Position numbers and translations under genes: made by a program
Part shown: positions 1 to 13,282 of the stretch, one piece after another
How positions within the stretch are numbered: the stretch's first letter is position 1
Layout: every line of letters starts with the position of its first letter
From: Adiantum capillus-veneris
Lineage: Eukaryota > Streptophyta > Polypodiopsida > Polypodiales > Pteridaceae
DNA length: 64,000 bases
NCBI GenBank assembly: GCA_014529385.2
Contig: CM043954.1
Location: 7,007,806-7,071,805 of the forward strand
Direction of reading: 5' to 3'
The notes under the pieces: generated by a model
Database searches by the model: none
What the model saw: only the letters and a program-made list of their open reading frames with translations
What the model was told of the DNA's origin: nothing

Positions 1-349
1 AGTAGGTTGCGTCCTCCCGGGCCTAGTCGCCAGCAGCTCTAGCAAAGGCTTGCTCACTTTCTCCGATTTTAGTGAGCTTTGGCAAGCGTTCGCAAGTCAA
101 CAAAAAATTTGGGTGAGATCAAAGAGCTCAGTCTGCTCAGAATTCTGATTTGGGCCCATTTCAGCCTCCGTTTCCACTACAAGAAGTATTGCATAGGCTA
201 TTTCGTCATTTTGTGCAAAAATTTTGTCGGTGCCATTTTCAGCATAACAGTTTCTTACGGTCTTCTACGGTTTGTGCTATATAGCACGTGTTGTTCCCGC
301 TTTCCTTCTCTTCTTTTTGGGCAGTTTCATATTAGGTGCAACATTTAGC

Positions 350-780
350 ATGGCTAACAACAACACACATGTGTTCAAGATGTTTACTGCTGAGGACAGA
401 TTGGATGGGGACACTTACCCTATGTGGGCTTATATGATGCAACATGTTCTTGTGTCAAAGGGTGTTTGGAACATTGTGCAGGGCATTGATGTACGTCCTA
501 GTTCTGAGGATACAGGCGATGTTGAGGATGTTGCAAGTCTTGCTGCTGTTAGAGTTGTTTTGCCTACGGTAGGAGAAGCTTGTTGGGATGTAAAGGATGT
601 GCATGCTCATGCGTTGATTGCATTGCCTGTGAAGTGCACCATTCCTCCTCACATTTGTTCAACGAAATCTGCAAAACACGCTTGGATATTCTAGCTGGTC
701 TTTATGCAAGCCGCAATGAGGCAAAAGTTTCCTTGTTGCGTAAAAAGTTGGAGTCGAAGATTATGCATGCTTGTACATGA
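350..780 (+). pseudogene. Ty1/copia gag N-terminal relic
   Basis: An open stretch starting MANNNTHVFKMFTAEDRLDG reads like the N-terminal gag domain of plant copia elements (UBN2 type): a D-x-YPMWAYMMQHVL block, a VWNIVQG block and an A-HALIALPVK block. Near 674 the reading frame shifts, and the homologous continuation (DILAGLYASRNEAKVSLLRKK) is found in the next frame until a stop at 780. No zinc knuckle or pol follows. The gag similarity is seen directly; assignment to copia rests on family knowledge. It is a truncated, frameshifted fragment, not a functional gene. Confidence 0.6.
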
Positions 781-1043
781 GAAGTGTCCAAAGCATAAAC
801 CATGCCACTCTTGGAACCTTTCACAATCACTTGAAAACTCATATGCATGTGAAAATATTGCTCTCCAAGCAATACATGATAGTAACTATTTCGCAACTAT
901 CCACTGAAATCAAACTCTATCTTAGCTTAGGAACATAATGCACATGATGAAGCGTCTAAGATTCATCAATAAGAAATGATAAACATACATCTCCTACAAC
1001 AAAAATGTCACATGTTGAGCCTACCAAAGTTGACGATGCAAAA

Positions 1044-1046
<3 letters not shown>

Positions 1047-1137
<91 letters not shown>
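1047..1137. repeat. (GA)n microsatellite, about 90 bp
   Basis: Uninterrupted GA dinucleotide tract. It creates a spurious poly-Leu/Ser frame on the minus strand. Beyond it, 1138-1370 shows nothing I can identify. Confidence 0.95.
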
Positions 1138-1140
<3 letters not shown>

Positions 1141-1370
1141 GTTGAACCAACCAATTGAGTAATGAATCAATGGTTATACAGTGGGAGCTAAGTGTGCTTA
1201 TACACTCCCCTCAAAAAATTTCCCTACCCAAGGCTTTGATAAAATAAGTAAATTAAATACCTAAAGCCAAAATAAATCACATTGGGCCATTCGTTTGAGA
1301 TGTTATAACTTTAACACCCTCTCTATAGCACATAGTGGACATATGTAGGAAGACCAAGTCAATGAAGAAG

Positions 1371-3693
1371 CTACCATGGACACCCACAAAGTGGTTGACT
1401 ACTAAATACACCTCGGTTAACTAACCGCCAACTTTTAACCTGAGAAGAGACTGCTTCCCAAATGGTGGTACCTCTAATCACTAGGCCATTGTAGATATTC
1501 TTATGTTGTAGTCTCCTGCTGAATTTATCAAGAAATTGGTTATTATTGAAGCACTCATTTGGATTACAATGAGAATTCAAATACTTCAAGCGACTAATAA
1601 AGTCTCTCACGGACTCTCCTTCCTCACGTTGGGCTTTTTGGAGTTGAGAGGCTACACCCCAAAGGACTCCCTCTCATATGTAATCTTTCAAGAAAAGTCT
1701 CCTGAGAGTAGGGCAAATCATTTTCTCTTCCACCCTTAGGGTCCTATACCAATCCCCAACCTTCCCATGCCACTCAAAGTCAAGCTTAAAGAATTGCTCT
1801 TATGTAGGCCAGTGTGTTCTCCTAGGGAATTGTATATTTGTTCAAATACTTTGATATGATTTCTCACATCCCTGTCTCCACTAAATTTTGTGTGAGCTTG
1901 GATATTTGTACTGCCTTACTTCTAGGCTCTCTATCAGGCATGTTACGTATATTTTCAGTAATAAATCGACCGATAGCTTTAGCAAATGTTTCCAAGTCAC
2001 CCAAGTGAGCACGTATAGTGGGGACATGCGCTCTTGGGACTGCATGTGGAATGGGGGTTGGCATGAGGTTAGGCATACAAGTGATCCTTGGGTCCCAAGC
2101 TGGGTACAATGTTGTGCCATGTGGTGGCCTCAAGCTCATATGTGTGGCCCTAGGCATAATAGAGGTGGGATGTGACATGCTAATGCGAGCTGGTACGGTC
2201 TCATCGAAATAAGGGCTTGGATGTTGTGGCCGTGGAACATAAGTTGTTGAAACAATGGGAGGGGTAAGAGCTACATAAGCACGAGGGCCCATATGTGCAT
2301 ATGATTGATACACACTTGTAGGTACTATTGTAGGCATTGGTCCACCACGTAGTGATGCTTTACTAATAAATGAGGTCCATGGCATGTTGTTTGTCATGGC
2401 CATCACTGGGGTAGGCATGGTAGCCACGGTGTCATCAAGAGAAAGATGAGCTAAATTTGGAACGGTAAATCTATCGTTTGTGGGCTCAAATTGTACTAAG
2501 ACCCCTTGGAAAACAACATATGGAGGATCCATCGGGCTTACAGAGGGAGTCTCCATGTGATAAAGTTGGTTTCTTAGCCTTCCTTGTATCCAAGAATCTC
2601 ATGAGACCCGTTGAAGGCATGTGGATTTCTCTGTTCTGCCTCTCCAACTCAATAACCCTATGGATGACATCACAAACTCTTTGTTGTTGCTCCTCTACGC
2701 TAGTAGCACCCGATGTGGATTGTAGGACATCTAACCAACCCACGTGATAGGTGTGATCTGTGTATAGGTCAGTTAAAGTCTCCATTTGTAGTTCATGATC
2801 CCAATTTTCATTTAAAAACACTCCATCTAGGATTGTGGTGTTTAGGGGTGTCCATTGAACTAGATGCAATGTGGCTCTCTATAGTTTGACCCTTCGTGGT
2901 TGCTAATTCAAGAGCACTAGATTGCACGACTAGCATGGATGTTGACATAGGGGCATTCGCCTTTAGCTCTCTCCATTTCTTTACCTTGCATAAGCTTTTG
3001 ATTTGATTTTCCCTAGCTGCAAGGATATATCGCTCAACCTCTTGCACTTCGACAAGGCTTCTACCATCAGGTAATCTAACCTTAGAGGGGAATAAATCTG
3101 AAGAGTCAGGGAGTGCAGTGAATGGAGTATTCACATGCACACTCTCTAGGAGCACGGGGTCTACATTGTTCATGAATGGTGAATCCACCCCCTTCATTTA
3201 CATCGCTAGCTCCATGTTTGGAGCGAGTGGCTCTACTAAGAGTCTCTTTCAAGCGGCTAAACATGCTCGACCCGAACCGTGGGCCCATGGCATGCATGCC
3301 TTTGCTTGAACTATCAGAATTGGGCATTGGGTAACCTTCCATGACATTGTAGTCAGAGGAAGAGTCACTAGATGCAATATGTGGGTCCTAAGTGGTGATA
3401 CTTTGGGTTCCCGCTGAGGGCCTAGAGCCTAATGTGGAGAAATAATGCATGCGTAAACGGAGATACTCTCTATATGATCGTCCTCTAGCACACGACCATA
3501 GTTTAGGTGCATGTGACCTCAAACAATAGATTGCCCGTGAAGGCCGCTCACCTAGTTTTTTGGGTGTTCTGCAACCCAAATTTACTCTCAATTTTTTGTT
3601 TTTTTGTTTTTTTTTGTCTTTTTTTCTAACCAAGCCACGGAACATGGGGTGTGATGGCTCAAAATGAGCATCTTGGTTAGAGGGATGTGCCAT
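1371..3693 (-). pseudogene. Relic of gag-only LTR family gag gene
   Basis: Reading the minus strand from 3693 down to 1371, pieces in several frames match, in order, the large gag ORF at 48137-51739: an SRPSAGTQ segment near 3400, a METPSVSPMDPPYVV proline-rich segment from 2556, DREPRSKAVQI near 1920, and the gag-domain block RDFISRLKYLNS with NGLVIRGTT at 1371-1610. Stops and frameshifts separate the pieces. The zinc-knuckle half of gag is missing. With the LTR at 4429-5082 this forms the 5' half of a reverse-oriented copy of the element found complete at 46752-55821. Confidence 0.8.
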
Positions 3694-3865
3694 GCTTTTT
3701 ACAACTCTGATTCAATTACTTAATGCCCTTGAAATCCTAAAACCAATCTTTTTCTAGTCGGGAAGAATGCTAAAATTAGTAAGTCCAAGGGTGTAAGTGT
3801 GAAGGGAAGGTCGGAGGACTTGAAGGGCTTGTCCCACATGCCCTCCCTTTCACCTTGAGGGGGAA

Positions 3866-3909
<44 letters not shown>

Positions 3910-4428
3910 GTGTCTATACTACATCATAAGACTGAGGACTGAGGCCTGGGCTTGGGCTTGGGGAATAATCCCGATCCCTTCCTTTTAATATAAGCAAATT
4001 TCTTTTTTCCTTTTGTTTTTGAAATTTCTTTTTTATCTCATTTAAAAAAAAAAACTTTCTGTGAATAAAGTGTGCCGCGGGCGCATGCAGCACAACCGCA
4101 CATTAACAACATTAACACTGCACACTAACACTGCACAACACTGTCCACTGTAAACAACCTATACATTGCAGAGCTTCTAACACTAACAAACCTGCTAAAA
4201 CCTGCACATTATAGCCACTAGCAGATCTAATTCTAACTTGCTAAAACTTGCACATTACAATCACTAACATATCTAATAAAACATGCTAAAACCCACACAT
4301 TACAACCACTAACAGATCTAATCCAAACTCAGAAAAACCAAAAATAGATGAAAAGAATGGTTGCAAGAGGCATCACAAAGTGATCCTCAAGCTTAGTGCA
4401 AGGCAAACCCCGGAAACGACGCCAAAAA
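3694..4428 (-). other. Leader and primer-binding site of gag-only LTR relic
   Basis: Reverse-complemented, this stretch follows the leader of the complete copy at 47374-48136: CCCAGGCCTCAGTCCTCAG, a TA-rich run, then GGGACAAG and CACCCTTGGACTT blocks. A (TA)n microsatellite fills 3867-3906. At 4406-4424 the minus strand reads TGGCGTCGTTTCCGGGGTT, close to the 3' end complement of plant tRNA-Asp, so it is a decayed primer-binding site immediately inside the LTR. Confidence 0.7.
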
Positions 4429-5082
<654 letters not shown>

Positions 5083-6064
5083 ATTTGGTACTTTTATTAC
5101 CTTTGTTACCGTTTACTATAAAAAAAATATCGTTTTTATAGAACTATATACAAGAAAAAGTCAACTGGATAAAAAATATACTTTTGTCTTTGTTAATTAG
5201 ACAACATAATGGACAATACACACATAACATAGATCAACACAATACTCAATTCATAATATATTTCCATGGTACAACATCATGATGGAGAACAATCTAAGTA
5301 GCCAATGATTGGAAAGAAGAAACCTATGCCTGCCAACCAAACCAATGATCACAATTAGTAAGAACTAAGTCTATCCACTTGTTATTAGTGTCCCCAAGTC
5401 ACAAGCCTCTCTTTCTATTCCCCTCTACATAAGTGTATGGAGGAAGTATTCTTGGCTAGGGAAGGATGGGTGGATTATTTACATATTTTGATAGGTTTTC
5501 TGGACTTCAACATAAGGTCTTGAATTTTATTGGATTTTCCTTTCTTACATTATTCAATATATTTTATTTATAAGATATACAAAATGCCTTCATGAGTAAT
5601 CGAAAGGCATCTACTACTCATTGTTCTAAATAAAAACAAGCTTATCAAGTTATTTAGTGCATTTGGATATTGATCCATGTGACTTGTCCTAAATATTATG
5701 ACATCAACAAATTTATTGTAGTGTATGGTGACAAGCAAAGGATGTCTACCAAAACTCTGGTAGCATTCTGTATGTCAAGTGCACTTTTTAGAAACAAACC
5801 TTTTGTCTCTCTCTATTGAGATCCCCATAGGGGGATGGTTTCCCCAATCTCAAAAAAAAAAGTCTTTCAAAACATATTAAGTGCGTAAGTGAAGGGTGAT
5901 TTTAGGAAATGAAAAGACAGATGGAGGTGGAAAGTCAAAAGACATATGAAGGTGGAAAGTCAAAAAACCTTTTGTGTCCATATAAAGAGGTGGTCGACTT
6001 GACATTGTATATTTGTGTTTCTCTTCTCCTTTATTTTCCTTCTAGAATTTATTCTCTTTAAATT

Positions 6065-6156
<92 letters not shown>

Positions 6157-7290
6157 ACACGTGTGCGTGCAAAGTTGTATATGTTCTTCTCATGTCCAAT
6201 TGATACTGTTGCAAATGTTGCAAATCTACGTGCTTTGTCATTGCCCATTGTTGTGTGCTATAGACTAGCTCATCTTTTTTGTTTTTATTGAGGGAATCTT
6301 TGAATTAGGAATAACTTTTAATTTTTCTGAAGCCATTAGGGGGATTTGTGTAAATTGCAAAAGCTAATTAAAGGAATTGTTAGGTTTGCTTCTATTCATA
6401 AACTGTGCTAATAAAAACCATAAAATCCTGCCTAGGTAGGGCATACAAGCAAATTCTTTATGTGTTGATTGATGCACAACATGATGCACAACAAAAGATA
6501 TATGGTAAAATTTTGGTAGTATCTTGCTTGTCCAAGTGCAAATTTTTCAAAAAAGAAACACTTTTCTCTCATTCTTGAGGTCCCCATAGGGGGATTTGTG
6601 TATATTTCAAAAGTGGATTAGAAACATTATTGTTAGGTGTATTTTTATATATAAATTGTGCTAATAAAGACCTAAAAATCATTCCTAGGACGTATAAGCA
6701 TTGTTTATGCATTGTATATTGCACGAAAAAGAATAATTGCCAAAATTTTGGCAGCATCTTGCTTGTTCAAGTGCAAATTGTTTTCTCTCATTCTTGAGAG
6801 CCCCGTAGGGAGATTTGTGTGTATTAAAAAAGTGGACTAAAACTAAACTGTGATAATGAAGAACTAAAAAGAAGTCTTAAGTCCTTTACAATAATTTTGG
6901 CAGCATCTTATTTAAGTGACTATTGATTCCTAGATTGCTTTCTTACATGCTAGTCTTACTAAAAGAGATTTATTTATTATAACCTCGCTTGGGAAACATT
7001 TATTTTAATCAACAAGAATATATACACAAGGAAACATCTGAGAACTTGAGATGTGGTCGCCATGCCTGATAGTCATGAGAAGAGAGTATTGTTGCTTTTG
7101 GACTTCCTGTCTATATGTAGCATATATCATAGAGTGTGTAGAGTATGAGGCTCTTAAATTAGTATGTGTGTATGCTTATGTGTGTGTGTGTTATTGAATA
7201 GAAAAGTAAAGTGAGCAATGCATTGTTGTAGGGAGTGCAAAGCTATGGAGGATGTAGTCTAGGAGGAGAGTCCATGGCATGATGCAGAGA
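5083..7290. repeat. Non-coding stretch with diverged tandem repeats
   Basis: No gene is supported here. Three or four diverged copies of a roughly 220-250 bp unit run from about 5740 to 6920. Each has an ATTTTGG(T/C)AG(T/C)ATCTTG block, a TCAAGTGCA block, a GTCCCCATAGGGGGATTTGTG-like block and a GTGCTAATAAA block. A 25-bp direct repeat (GGAGGTGGAAAGTCAAAA type) lies at 5915-5964, and a (TC)n(CA)n microsatellite at 6065-6153. The repeat unit is seen directly; its origin is unknown to me. Confidence 0.6.
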
Positions 7291-7295
7291 TGAAC

Positions 7296-7298
<3 letters not shown>

Positions 7299-7350
<52 letters not shown>
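7299..7350. repeat. (GA)n microsatellite
   Basis: GA tract of about 50 bp just upstream of the old copia relic. Confidence 0.95.
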
Positions 7351-7355
<5 letters not shown>

Positions 7356-7374
7356 AAGCAAAGAAATATATCTA

Positions 7375-7706
7375 ACCTTATTCTTTAATATATAGAAGAA
7401 TAAGGGGCTCTCTCACACACATTGTGTTGGGTTGCTCCACCCACATCCTGTGTACTCTCTCTCTCTCTCTCCTTCTCGCTCTTTGCATATGCACCGCATT
7501 CGTGCACTCACAACTGGTATCAGCGAAACCATGCTCTAGCGAGACACCAATGGATTGATCCTCTTAGTACAGAGATGCCTCCTACCATGGAGATGAGTGA
7601 TATGGTGTTCTTTGAGCCAGGACACATAGAGTGTGGTATTATAGATGCAGGGATGGTCGTAGTGTTGAGCACCCCTAATTTGTCACATCCAATTGTTTCT
7701 AGTACT
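7375..7706 (+). pseudogene. Old copia relic, 5' part: LTR end, PBS, coding scrap
   Basis: 7515-7525 reads TGGTATCAGCG, a degenerate initiator tRNA-Met primer-binding site, after an LTR-like end. The stretch 7375-7460 (GAATAAGGGG, then CCACCCACAT, then GTGT and ACTCT blocks) resembles 13785-13850 beyond the inserted element, as expected for a decayed LTR pair. The scrap MPPTMEMSDMVFFEPGH continues across the TNT1-type insertion into 13283. This is the host sequence that the complete copia element entered. Confidence 0.45.
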
Positions 7707-7711
7707 GGTGG

Positions 7712-8474
7712 TGTTAAGTATGGAGCCTGATTTACCCTTTGTAATTTTTTGTGGTAAAAGCGCACATTTGTAAGGCCCCCATTATGAGGAGAAGCCATCG
7801 TGCGTGAAGGAAAATCACTCACCGGAAACCAAAATTTTCACGGACAAGAATCAGGGGCAACTTTAAAGGCCTCGGGGGTGGAGGCCCCTGAGACTTTTTT
7901 TTTCGCCGGAATATTATGGCCGGACGGCAGCCGGAAAGTGGTCGGAAAACAACCGGTCGGTTGGCCGGTGGCCGGTAGTCAATGGCCGATGGCCGGTGGT
8001 CGGAAGTTAATGGCCGGTGGCCGGTGGCCGAATTCAAAAGCGGACTTGTCTTCTCAAGGGCGGCCACACATGGGCGGATTGGAGGGTCCGATTTGGACTT
8101 ATTCGCACAAGGGCGGCTACACATGGCTGTCTCTCATAAGAGAGGGCAGCCCTTTTGGCCTATAAAAGGAGGCCATTTCTACACACATTTCATAGTGTGA
8201 AGTTGATGCAACAAGGTGAGCGCAAGGTGGTGAGAGTGAAGCAAGGCAGGAGCTCCATTAAGGGTATAATCCCTTTGTAAACTACTTCTTGTTTTGAAGT
8301 ACTAAAGCCATTGAGTGGCTGCTTTCCCGTGGACGTAGCCCACATTGGGTGAACCACGTATATCGTGTGTACTCTCTCTCTCTCTCTACTCTATAATCTC
8401 GTGTATATAAATCTGTCTCTCTCCATTAAGTAATCTACTCAATTATCTATTTAGCTACGTCTTATTTCCTAACA
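7712..8474 (+). repeat. 5' LTR of TNT1-type copia element
   Basis: 763 bp, TG...CA ends. It contains a TATA box (TATAAAAGG at 8161-8169). Upstream of this is a GC-rich block (about 7912-8037) built of imperfect GGCCGG/TGGCCGGTGG repeats. A CT-rich tract lies near the 3' end. Confidence 0.95.
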
Positions 8475-8476
8475 AC

Positions 8477-8488
8477 TGGTATCAGAGC
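8477..8488 (+). other. Primer-binding site, initiator tRNA-Met
   Basis: TGGTATCAGAGC two bases after the LTR end; the standard plant copia PBS complementary to the initiator Met tRNA 3' end. Confidence 0.9.
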
Positions 8489-8547
8489 AAGGTTTGCTCG
8501 TAGCTAAATTATCTCAAGGAAAGGATTCCTTGAATTGAGTGGGAGTT

Positions 8548-11500
8548 ATGGCGGAGGAAGGGAAGCTCAAGATTGAGAAGTTCAATGACAAAAACTACCA
8601 ACATTGGAAGATGCAGATTGAAGACTATCTCTACCAAAAGGACCTCTATTTGCCACTAGGCGGTCTTGCGAAGAAGCCCGCAACAATGGCAGATGAAGCA
8701 TGGATTGCCCTTGATCGAAAGGCACTGGGAACAATCCGGTTAAGCTTGGCATCAACGGTGGCCTTCAATGTTTCGGAGATGAAGACCACGGAGGACTTGA
8801 TGAAGTCACTTGACGACTTCTACGAGAAACCATCGGCATCCAACAAGGTATTTCTTATGAAGCGCTTGTTCAATCTAAAGATGGCAGAGAATGGTTCAGT
8901 TGCAGAACACCTAAATGACTTTAACACATACATAAGTCAACTTCGATCAGTGAAAATCAATTTCGATGACGAAGTGCGAGCTCTCCTTATACTATCATCT
9001 CTACCGGATAGTTGGGACAGCCTTGTGATGGCTGTAAGTAATTCTATCTCTGGCACAAATACTCTTAAGTTTGATGATGTTGTGGGTGTTCTCCTAAGCG
9101 AGGAAATGCGAAGGAGAAGCACAGGAGAATCATCCAGTGCTGCACTATCAGTGGAAACAAGAGGAAGGCTTAAGGAGAGGTTCAAAAACCAAAAGGGTCG
9201 TGATCGCTCAAGGCGGAGCAAGTCACGCACAAAGTCAGTTCTTGAATGTTGGAACTGCGGCAAGAAGGGCCACGTCAAGAAGGATTGCTGGTCCAAGAAG
9301 AAGAAGGAGACAGAGTCTCAAGACAACAAGCCAACATCGGAGGCCAATGTGGCAGGTAAAGTAGAGCAATATGCTCTAATTCTCTCATTAGACAATGTGT
9401 CTAATTCCTGGATAGTAGATTCCGGGGCTTCATTCCATGCGACACCACACAAGCAACATTTCCAAGACTACACCAAAGGTAATTTTGGGTATGTATACTT
9501 GGGAGATGATGAAGCTTGTGAGATTGTCGGCAAAGGTACAGTTTCTGTCAAAACTGCTAACGGAAATGAATGGAAGCTTAAAGATGTTAGGCATGTTCCT
9601 TCTCTTCACAAAAATTTGATCTCTACAGGACAATTGGACGATGAAGGTCACAACATTGCATTCGGAAACAAACGGTGGAAGATCTCAAAGGGATGTTTGG
9701 TGGTTGCCAAGGGTGAAAAAGTCGGTACACTTTACTTGTGTATTGTTAGCACGCAACCTTCAGCTTGTGCAGCAACTACAGAAGTTGACAGTGCGGTGTG
9801 GCACTACCGACTTGGGCATATGAGTGCCAAAGGAATGCAAATCCTTCAAACAAAGAAGCTTCTACCAGGTTTGAAAGAAGTGGACTTAGAGTTCTGTGAA
9901 GATTGTGTTTATGGTAAGCAAAAGAGGGTAAAATTTCAAAAATCAGGAAATGAAAGAAAAAATAAAAAACTTGAGTTGGTTCATTCTGATGTTTGGGGTC
10001 CTGCAAGTACACCATCACTTGGTGGCTCATTGTACTATGTAACATTCATAGACGATGCGACTAGAAAAACATGGGTTTATGTCATGAAGAATAAATCCGA
10101 TGTATTTTCCATACTTCAAAGGTGGAAAGCCTTTGTGGAGAATGAAACAAGTACCAAGGTTAAATGCCTCAGATCCGACAATGGAGGCGAATATTGCAGC
10201 CAAGCTTTTGAAAGCTTTTGTGCTAGCAATGGCATTCGGAGGCAAAGGACAACCCCAAGGACACCTCAACAAAATGGGATTTCGGAAAGGATGAACAGGA
10301 CAATCATGGAACGAGCACGAAGCATGCGGCTACATGCAGGCCTACCGCTTGAGCTTTGGGCGGAAGCTGTAAGTACGTCTGTGTACTTAATCAATCGGTC
10401 ACCCTCAACGGCATTGGATGGGGGAGTTCGAGAAGAGGCATGAACAGGTAAACCGGTGAATTATGCATTTCTCAAAGTGTTTGGGTGTGAGGCTTTCATG
10501 CACATAGATAGAAGCCTAAGATCAAAGTTAGATGCAAAGTCTAAAAAGTGTTTCTTCATTGGCTATGGAGAAGGAGACTTTGGGTATCGCCAATGGAATC
10601 CTGAAGATGGTAAAATCTTAAGGAGTAGGGATGTAATTTTTAACGAACAAAATATGTACAAAGATTACTTGGAAAGAAAACAAACAAAAGAAACAGGTGA
10701 TGAGTACATGGAGCTTGAGGACGGTGAAGACTCAAGGACTGCAAACGGTGATAATGTGCAACAACGTCAACCAAATGAGGAGCCTCAACCTATTCCCCGA
10801 AGATCTACAAGAGCAAGTAGACCTCCAGAAAGGTTTGTTCCTTCCTTCAACCATCTCTTGATCTCAGATTCTGGAGAGCCGGAATCATATGAAGAAGCTA
10901 TGCAACATGAATCCAAAGAAGAATGGACGAAGAGCATGCAAGTGGAGATGGACTCACTACATTGCAACCAAACATGGGAGTTGGTTGAGTTGCCTAAAGG
11001 TAAGCGGGCACTTCAAAACAAATGGGTGTACAAGCTAAAGGAAGAAGAAGGTGGGAAGAAAAGGTACAAGTCTAGGCTTGTGGTAAAAGGTTTTTCTCAA
11101 AAGAAAGGTATTGACTTCAATGAAATATTTTCTCCTCTTGTAAAAATGAACTCAATTAGGCTTGTCTTAAGCCTTGTGGCTGCTCATGATCTAAATCTCG
11201 AGCAAATGGATGTAAATACGGCATTCCCTCACGGTGACTTAGAGGAGAAAATCTACATGCTTCAACCAAAGGGGTATGAAGTAAAAGGTAAGGAGAAAAT
11301 GTTTTGCAGATTAAAGAAGAGCTTGTATGGTTTAAAGCAAGCATCAAGACAATGGTACTTGAAGTTTGATCGATGGATGTTGGATCATGGATTCACAAGA
11401 TGCAACTCGGATCACTGCGTCTACACGGAGAATTTGGGAGATGGGAAATTCATCATCCTAATGTTGTATGTTGATGACATGTTGATTGCAAGTGCTAACA

Positions 11501-12429
11501 TGCAGGACATCAAAGACCTAAAAGAGGAGCTGTTGAAATCTTTTTCAATGAAAGATTTAGGTGTTGCAAAGAGGATACTTGGTATGAAAATATCAAGGGA
11601 CAGGACGAAGAAGACAATAAAGCTATCTCAAGAAGATTACATCAAGAAGGTACTAGAAAGGTTTGCAATGCAAAATGAAAAACCAGTTTCTACACCTTTG
11701 GCTGGTCATTTTAAACTAACAAAGGATATGTGTCCAAAGACACAAGAGGAGATAGCCTATATGTCTAAAGTTCCATATGCTGTAGCGGTAGGTTATCTAA
11801 TGTATGCTATGGTCTGGACAAGGCCAGACATTGCACATGCAGTGGGAGTTGTGAGTAGGTTCATGGACAACCCAGGTAAAGAGCATTGGCAAGCTGTGAA
11901 GTGGATACTTAGGTATCTAAGAGGGACAACAACAAATGCTTTGTATTTTAGAGGAACTGATATTTTTCTAGAAGGGTATGCTGATGCAAATATGGCAGGT
12001 GACAAAGATACTCGAAGAAGCACTACTGGTTATGTGTTCACGGTTGGAGGCACAGCAGTAAGCTGGGCTTCAAAGCTGCAGAAAGTGGTTTCACTTTCTA
12101 CCACGGAAGCAGAGTATGTAGCAATGACGGAGGCAAGCAAAGAAATTCTGTGGCTTCACAGATTCTTAGAAGAGCTTGGATTCAAACAAGACAATCGTGT
12201 CTTGTACAGTGATAGCCAAAGCGCTATCCATCTTGCGAAGAACTCAGCCTTTCATTCAAGGACAAAGCACATTGAGGTGAGATATCACTTCATACACACT
12301 CTTTTAGAAGAGGGACAACTAAAGCTAGGAAAGGTGCATACAAGTGAAAATCCTGCAGACATGTTTACAAAGGTGGTCAACAAGGAGAAGTTGAGCTTTT
12401 GCTCATCTTTAATCGGCATTCAAGGATAA
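8548..12429 (+). pseudogene. copia gag-pol polyprotein with one in-frame stop
   Basis: The start is the ATG at 8548 (MAEEGKLKIEKF); the upstream GTG is not a eukaryotic start. Order along the frame: gag with a CCHC zinc knuckle CWNCGKKGHVKKDC (near residue 235); protease WIVDSGASFH; integrase with an HHCC region (H-RLGHM ... CEDC) and catalytic stretch LVHSDVWGP, SDNGGEY and QNGISERMNRT; reverse transcriptase with QMDVNTAF and LYVDDMLIAS; RNase H with EGYADANMAGD and LYSDSQSAIHLAKN. The frame is open on both sides of a TGA at 10441-10443 (after GGVREEA, before TGKPVNYAF), in the same phase, so only one base separates it from an uninterrupted polyprotein of about 1290 residues. Related elements typically have Trp there (family knowledge). 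No frameshift is present. Confidence 0.93.
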
Positions 12430-12475
12430 GAAGCCAGAATGGAAAGCAGTCACAGGTTTGGTTTGGAGATCAGTC

Positions 12476-12489
12476 TCCAAGTGGGAGAT
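12476..12489 (+). other. Polypurine tract
   Basis: CCAAGTGGGAGAT directly before the 3' LTR; the typical plus-strand primer of copia elements. Confidence 0.85.
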
Positions 12490-13277
12490 TGTTAAGTATG
12501 GAGCCTGATTTACCCTTTGTAATTTTCTGTGGTAAAAGCGCACATTTGTAAGGCCCCCATTATGAGGAGAAGCCATCGTGCGTGAAGGAAAATCACTCAC
12601 CGGAAACCAAAATTTTCACGGACAAGAATCAGGGGCAACTTTAAAGGCCTCGGGGACGGAGGCCCCTGAGACTTTTTTTTCACCGGAATATTCTTTTTCG
12701 CCGGAATCTTATGGCCGGACGGCGGCCGAAAAGTGGTCGGAAAACAACCGGTCGGTTGGCCGGTAGTCAATGGCCGATGGCCGGTGGTCGGAAGTCAATG
12801 GCTGGTGGCCGAATTCAATGGCCGGTGGCCGAATTCAAAAGCGGACTTGTCTTCTCAAGGGCGACCACACATGGGCGGATTGGAGGGTCCGATTTGGACT
12901 TATTCGCACAAGGGCGGCTACACATGGTTGTCTCTCATAAGAGAGGGCAGCCCTTTTGGCCTATAAAAGGAGGCCATTTTTACACACATTTCATAGTGTG
13001 AAGTTGATGCAACAAGGTGAGTGCGAGGTGGTGAGAGTGAAGCAAGGTGGGAGCTCCATTAAGGGTATAATCCCTTTGTAAACTACTTCTTGTTTTGATG
13101 TACTAAAGCCATTGAGTGGCTGCTTTCCCGTGGACGTAGCCCACAGTGGGTGAACCATGTATATCGTGTTTACTCTCTCTCTCTCTCTCTACTCTATAAT
13201 CTCGTGTATATAAATATGTCTCTCTCCATTAAGTAATCTACTCAATTATCTATTTAGCTACTTCTTATTTCCTAACA
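12490..13277 (+). repeat. 3' LTR of TNT1-type copia element
   Basis: 788 bp, same ends as the 5' LTR. It carries an extra duplicated piece in the GGCCGG region (about 12680-12715) and scattered substitutions. TATA box at 12962-12970. Confidence 0.95.
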
Positions 13278-13282
13278 GGTGG

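Larger units (their letters stand above)
7712..13277 (+). mobile_element. Complete TNT1-type Ty1/copia retrotransposon
   Basis: A full-length element of 5566 bp. Both LTRs begin TGTTAAGTATGG and end CCTAACA. The target duplication GGTGG is seen at 7707-7711 and 13278-13282. A tRNA-Met PBS and a purine-rich tract flank the single gag-pol frame. Domain order protease, integrase, reverse transcriptase, RNase H defines Ty1/copia, and the motifs are of the TNT1/Tork kind. Its LTRs differ by a few percent by eye plus indels, so it is moderately old. It inserted into an older copia remnant. Confidence 0.95.

Noticed and set aside
1000-1140. CRISPR-like or telomeric repeats
   Set aside because: All simple repeats are dinucleotide or GATA/GTAT/ATT microsatellites without spacers; no TTTAGGG arrays were seen.
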